A DNA stretch of 64,000 nucleotides. It comes from Chitinophagaceae bacterium (GTDB lineage Bacteria > Bacteroidota > Bacteroidia > Chitinophagales > Chitinophagaceae). Shown piece by piece: positions 59,971 to 64,000 of the stretch. The notes beneath the pieces were generated by a model. That model ran no database searches. It worked only from the letters and a program-made list of their open reading frames with translations, and was not told the DNA's origin. The first letter of the stretch is position 1; each line of letters starts with the position of its first letter. The position numbers were made by a program, and so were the translations under genes. Location: contig SEAC01000015.1 in NCBI GenBank assembly GCA_004173235.1, positions 372,001 through 436,000 of the forward strand. Direction: 5' to 3'.

Positions 59971-60813
59971 ATGAAAAAATTCATTGTAGCTTTTGACGGC
60001 CTCCGCTTATCCGACAGCTCGATGAGCTATGCCATCGATCTGGCCCATAAGGCAAACGCACACCTTGTGGGCGTGTTCATAGAAGACCCCCACCTGCATA
60101 GCTATAGCCTCGCTGAGATCGAACATTATACCGGCGAGAGCTTTGAAGGGAATGTGCGCGCGCTCAACCGCAAAGACGACGAAAGGCGGCTGGCGAGCGT
60201 AGAAACGTTTCGCCACGCATGCGAGGCCGGCGGCATCAATTTTTCTATCCACCGAGATCGCAACGCGCCGCTCAGCGAACTATTGCACGAATCCATTTAT
60301 GCCGACCTGCTGCTGATCAAAGCAAACGAAGGTTTGCGCAGCAAACGCGAAGATGCACCGACTTCCTTTGTGCAGCAGCTCATAAGCGAAGCGCGCTGCC
60401 CCCTGTTGCTCGTGCCGGAGTATTACCGGCACTTCAATGCGATCAAATTGCTGTATGACGGTTCGCCGGCCTCAGTAGCCGCACTCCGCGCCTTCAGCTA
60501 TCTTTTCGAGGACCTGATGCCTGCTCAGACAGAAATCATAACTGTAAAACACAACGACGAAAATGCACATCTGCCCGATGCAAAACTGATCAAGGAATTC
60601 GCCAAAAGGCATTTTCCACAGGCCGACTTCACGTTGTTGAAAGGCTACGCGGACGAAGCCATCGTGCGCCATCTCCGGCTTCAGAAAACCGAGCCGCTGC
60701 TCGTACTGGGGGCGCACCGGAGAGGAATGCTCGCCCGGCTGTTCCGCGCAAGCCTCGCCAACCAACTGCTACACCTCTTGAAAATGCCGCTTTTTATTGT
60801 GCCTGGGGAGTAA
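59971..60813 (+). CDS. universal stress protein UspA-type
   Basis: 280 residues, two USP domains. FIVAFDGLRLSDSSMSYAIDLAHKANAHLVGVFIEDPH starts the first; the second has IKLLYDGSPASVAALRAFSYLF and LLVLGAHRRGMLARLFRASLANQLLHLLKMPLFIVPG. The usual GxxGxGxxxxxxxG ATP loop appears here as GAHRRGMLARLFRAS. Probably responds to energy or redox stress. A paralog of the upstream gene; the ppsA ATG follows by 13 bp. Confidence 0.9.
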   Translation: MKKFIVAFDGLRLSDSSMSYAIDLAHKANAHLVGVFIEDPHLHSYSLAEIEHYTGESFEGNVRALNRKDDERRLASVETFRHACEAGGINFSIHRDRNAPLSELLHESIYADLLLIKANEGLRSKREDAPTSFVQQLISEARCPLLLVPEYYRHFNAIKLLYDGSPASVAALRAFSYLFEDLMPAQTEIITVKHNDENAHLPDAKLIKEFAKRHFPQADFTLLKGYADEAIVRHLRLQKTEPLLVLGAHRRGMLARLFRASLANQLLHLLKMPLFIVPGE

Positions 60814-60826
60814 TAAAATCAAAGTT

Positions 60827-63223
60827 ATGTCTGCCTATACAAGACCTTTTTCGCGGATCAGTGTGAACGATGTTGCTGAAGTTGGCGGTAAGACCGCATC
60901 CCTCGGTGAGCTTTTTTGCAAACTCACTCCAATGGGGTTGCGCGTGCCGGATGGCTTTGCCATAACCGCCGGCGCTTTCCGACACTTCATCGACAGCAAC
61001 GAAATTGCCGGAAAATTACGCAGCGCACTTGACAGGCTGGACCGGGCTGGCTATGCCAACCTCGCAGACGTGGGCAAAGAGGCGCGCGACCTGCTGGCAA
61101 ATGCCGCAATGCCTGCCGACCTGGAAGCAGAGGTGGCGGCGGCTGGCGAGGCTCTTGGGCCAGGTGCGTTAGCCGTGCGTAGCAGTGCCACAGCAGAAGA
61201 TTTGCCCAACGCAAGCTTCGCCGGTCAGCACGATTCCTTCCTGAATATCATGGACGGAGCCGAGATGCTCACAGCTGTCCACAAGTGTTTTGTATCGCTT
61301 TACACCGACCGCGCAATCAAGTACCGCGAGGATAACGGCTTCGACCATAATAAGATCTCCCTTGCCGTGGCCGTGCAGCGGATGGTGAGTGTCGACAACG
61401 GCTGTTCCGGCGTTGCCTTTACCCTCGACCCGGAATCGGGCTTCCGCGATGTCATCCACATCAGCGGAATTTGGGGACTCGGCGAAAACCTCGTTCAGGG
61501 TACCGTTACCCCCGACGAATATTGGATTTTCAAACCGACGCTTCAGCAAGGCTACGACGCGGTGCTGCAAAAGAAATTGGGAACAAAAGAGAAAACGCTA
61601 AAGTGGGCGGACGACGGACAAACGTATAACTACAACACAACCGAGGAGCGCCGCAACCAGTTTGTGTTGAACGATGAACGGCTGATTGAACTGGCGAAAA
61701 CCTGCCGCCTCATCGAAGAACATTATCAACGACCCATGGATATCGAATGGGCGTTGGATGGGAATAGCAACCTTATATACATCCTCCAGGCGCGACCCGA
61801 AACCGTGCAGGCACAGCGCAACCCGCACGTATTTCCACAATACCGCCTCGGCAAAAAAGGCAACCTGCTCAGCAGCGGCCAGGCGGTGGGAATAAAAGTC
61901 GTTACCGGCACGGCGCGCATCATACGCTCGGCTGCCGATCGCGACAACCTCCGGAAAGGCGAGATCCTCGTTACCGATCAAACGCAGCCCGATTGGGACC
62001 CGGTGTTGAAAAAAGCGGCCGCTATTGTAACGAACAGAGGCGGACGTACGAGCCACGCCTCGATCGTGGCGCGCGAACTCGGCGTACCCGCAGTGGTCGG
62101 CTGCGGAAACGCAACCGAGAACATCGCCGATGGTAGTGTCATCACGGTGTCCTGCGCCGAAGGGCAAACAGGATCTATTTATGAGGGTGCGGCGCCGTAC
62201 ACCATCGTTGAACACGATTTCTCCGACACAAAGCTGCCCGCGAAAACCGAGGTGAAGCTCATTGTCGGAGACCCCGATAATGCCTTTCGCCTTTCATTCT
62301 TTCCAAATCATGGAGTTGGATTAATGCGGCTTGAATTCATCATCAGCCAGCATGTGCGCGTGCATCCCATGGCACTGGTGCGCTTCGATGAATTGAAAGA
62401 TGACGAAGCCCGGGCCGAGATCGGGCGCCTGACAAAAGCCTACCCGGACAAGAAAGTGTTTTTCATTGAAAAGTTGTCGGAGGGCATTGCGATGATCGCT
62501 GCTGCTTTTTATCCGAAAGAAGTCATCGTGCGCACAAGCGATTTCAAGACCAACGAGTATGCAAGCCTTATCGGCGGTGCCGGGTTTGAGCCAAAAGAAG
62601 AAAACCCGATGCTCGGATTCCGGGGTGCTTCGCGTTATTATCATCCGCTGTATGAAGAGGCTTTTGCGTTGGAGTGCGCAGCCATTGCGCACGTGCGCGG
62701 CCGGATGGGACTGCGCAACGTTAAGGTAATGATCCCCTTCTGCCGCACGGTTTCGGAAGCCGAGAAAGTCGTGTCGGTGATGGCTCACCATGGACTGGAC
62801 CGCGCGGTCGATACCGGCCTTGAATTATATATGATGGCCGAAATACCTTCCAACGTTATCCTTGCCGACGAATTTGCGAAGTACTTCGACGGCTTTTCAA
62901 TCGGATCAAACGACCTCACGCAACTTACCCTGGGCATTGATCGCGATTCGACACTCGTGTCGCCGCTCTTCAGCGAGCAGGATCCCGCTCCCAGGCGCTT
63001 GGTAGCCGATATGATCCGGGCAGCACACACGTGCGGCAGAAGGGTCGGGCTGTGCGGACAGGCACCCAGCGATGATCCATCCTATGCGCGTTTCCTTGTA
63101 GAAGAAGGCATCGACAGTATTTCTTTCAACCCCGACGTTCTGCTCACCGGCATTGGCGCGGTACGTTTGGCGTTGCAGAAACAGCATGAGGGAACTAAAC
63201 CCCAACGACCCACCGGTTTGTAA
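60827..63223 (+). CDS. ppsA: phosphoenolpyruvate synthase
   Basis: 798 residues from the ATG at 60827. Makes PEP from pyruvate and ATP. N-terminal ATP-grasp domain (GGKTASLGELF, ALAVRSSATAEDLPNASFAGQHDSFLN), phosphohistidine domain with His410 in TNRGGRTSHASIVARELGVPAVVGCG, and a C-terminal PEP-binding TIM barrel ending with FSIGSNDLTQLTLGIDRDS and the catalytic cysteine in GLCGQAPSD. It lies in the universal-stress operon, which points to gluconeogenic or low-energy conditions. Confidence 0.95.
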   Translation: MSAYTRPFSRISVNDVAEVGGKTASLGELFCKLTPMGLRVPDGFAITAGAFRHFIDSNEIAGKLRSALDRLDRAGYANLADVGKEARDLLANAAMPADLEAEVAAAGEALGPGALAVRSSATAEDLPNASFAGQHDSFLNIMDGAEMLTAVHKCFVSLYTDRAIKYREDNGFDHNKISLAVAVQRMVSVDNGCSGVAFTLDPESGFRDVIHISGIWGLGENLVQGTVTPDEYWIFKPTLQQGYDAVLQKKLGTKEKTLKWADDGQTYNYNTTEERRNQFVLNDERLIELAKTCRLIEEHYQRPMDIEWALDGNSNLIYILQARPETVQAQRNPHVFPQYRLGKKGNLLSSGQAVGIKVVTGTARIIRSAADRDNLRKGEILVTDQTQPDWDPVLKKAAAIVTNRGGRTSHASIVARELGVPAVVGCGNATENIADGSVITVSCAEGQTGSIYEGAAPYTIVEHDFSDTKLPAKTEVKLIVGDPDNAFRLSFFPNHGVGLMRLEFIISQHVRVHPMALVRFDELKDDEARAEIGRLTKAYPDKKVFFIEKLSEGIAMIAAAFYPKEVIVRTSDFKTNEYASLIGGAGFEPKEENPMLGFRGASRYYHPLYEEAFALECAAIAHVRGRMGLRNVKVMIPFCRTVSEAEKVVSVMAHHGLDRAVDTGLELYMMAEIPSNVILADEFAKYFDGFSIGSNDLTQLTLGIDRDSTLVSPLFSEQDPAPRRLVADMIRAAHTCGRRVGLCGQAPSDDPSYARFLVEEGIDSISFNPDVLLTGIGAVRLALQKQHEGTKPQRPTGL

Positions 63224-63284
63224 GCGGACATCTAACCAGCGAAACCGGAGGAACACATCAAACGGCACGATAACATTCGAGCGT

Positions 63285-64000
63285 ATGGAAACGGAGCATT
63301 ACGAGCAACTCGTTGAGGAACGAACTTTGGAACTCGCACGGTCGCTCGATCGCGAAAAGGCGCTGAACGACATGAAAGCGCAATTCGTGTCCATGGCATC
63401 GCACGAATTTCGAACACCGCTCAGCACCATCCTTTCGAGCATCGGTCTGATTGAACTGTACGACGGACACGACCACGTGCACAACCGGGCCAAACACATC
63501 GAGCGAATCAAGGCAGCCGTATTCGACCTTACCAGCATTCTGGACGACTTTCTAACACTCGATAAACTCGAGCATGGAAAAGTGGCCATCCACCGCTCGG
63601 CGGTTCTACTCAGAAGTTTCCTCCAGGGCCTGCTCGATGAAATGGGCTCCTTGGCCACCAAAAAAGAACTACAGGTTCACTTTCGCTACCGCGGTGATAA
63701 AGAAACGGTCACCGACCCCAAAGTTCTGCGCAACATCCTGCTCAACCTGCTTTCGAATGCTTTGAAATATTCACCCTCCGGCAAGCGGGTGTGGCTCAGT
63801 GCGTGTGTTTCCGATAAATTGATCACCCTGAATGTGAGAGACGAAGGCATCGGGATCCCGGAAGAGGCGAAAGCTTCGCTTTTCAAAATGTTCTTCCGTG
63901 GAGAGAATGCGGTGCATATTCAAGGCACGGGTTTGGGCCTTAACATCGTTCAACGGTATGTGGAGCTGCTCCAGGGTTCGATCCGTTTCAGGAGCTCGAA
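63285..64000 (+). CDS. soluble sensor histidine kinase (3' end cut by window)
   Basis: 238 codons visible from the ATG at 63285; the frame runs off the window. A short N-terminal coiled coil (EQLVEERTLELARSLDREKALNDMKAQF) leads straight to the HisKA dimerisation helix with the phospho-accepting His40 in SMASHEFRTPLSTI, then the HATPase domain with the N box NLLSNALKYSP, G1 box DEGIGIP and G2 GTGLGLNIVQ. No membrane segment or PAS/GAF sensor precedes it in this frame, so sensing is by partner or by an upstream start outside the usual code. It lies 61 bp after ppsA in the stress cluster. Confidence 0.88.
   Translation, partial: METEHYEQLVEERTLELARSLDREKALNDMKAQFVSMASHEFRTPLSTILSSIGLIELYDGHDHVHNRAKHIERIKAAVFDLTSILDDFLTLDKLEHGKVAIHRSAVLLRSFLQGLLDEMGSLATKKELQVHFRYRGDKETVTDPKVLRNILLNLLSNALKYSPSGKRVWLSACVSDKLITLNVRDEGIGIPEEAKASLFKMFFRGENAVHIQGTGLGLNIVQRYVELLQGSIRFRSS

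Noticed and set aside
54694-64000. proven genomic island at tRNA-Arg
   Set aside because: No integrase, no second tRNA-end copy within the window and no clear composition shift; kept only as a hypothesis.

Overview
The window is chromosomal DNA from a fairly GC-rich member of the Bacteroidota, most likely a Chitinophagaceae-type organism (inference). Evidence: many genes carry the Bacteroidota -7 promoter word TAnnTTTG; the housekeeping sigma factor is the short 285-residue form; lineage-typical families occur (DUF3822 beside rsmD, DUF4249 lipoprotein, DUF2027-Smr protein, TonB receptor with a carboxypeptidase-regulatory-like N-terminus); and lipid A (lpxK) and lipoprotein (lgt) genes show a Gram-negative envelope. 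Both ends cut genes: gyrA on the left and a histidine kinase on the right.

Layout. 1-6640: gyrA, a GYF-type membrane protein, saccharopine dehydrogenase, a membrane protein, a zinc-finger-less sirtuin and RNase P RNA. 6700-11700: a secreted CHAT (caspase-like) protein, a DUF2027-Smr protein, an APC amino acid permease and a small membrane protein. 11740-17869 (minus): a compact operon DUF3822-rsmD-fau-lpxK-rnr-prenyl synthase. 17958-26400: MATE exporter, TPR protein, folB, trxB, DUF4249 lipoprotein, rpoD, lgt, bacilliredoxin and a divergent Hsp20. 26597-33270: a lipoprotein, speA and the translation block thrS-infC-rpmI-rplT, interrupted by mmcQ/yjbR-like and vanZ-like genes. 33346-41529: two paralogous secreted proteins of unknown function, a DUF3347 protein with a TonB receptor, an ABC-F ATPase and two BON-type proteins. 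41645-54041: the histidine-utilisation genes hutH, hutU, hutI and hutG, split by a trehalose block (treS-maltokinase fusion facing an otsA-otsB fusion) and a repeat element with inverted ends. 54694-64000: tRNA-Arg, then a DevBCA-like exporter, a PfkB sugar kinase, two universal stress proteins, PEP synthase and a soluble histidine kinase. That last set resembles the PfkB/USP/kinase neighbourhood of the mycobacterial dormancy regulon.

The most unusual signal is non-coding. At least fifteen intergenic gaps hold short-word tandem arrays with an exact 7-, 8- or 10-bp period (words such as GTTTGTG, CGTGAGC, GAGTAAT, ATTGGTTT, GGTTCCTGAA). Many occur as two complementary arrays facing each other across a loop; some loops hold an intrinsic terminator, and loops of different copies share longer words. 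They abut, and sometimes supply, the stop or start codons of neighbouring genes. They resemble the heptamer STRR repeats of filamentous cyanobacteria, but here build large hairpins.
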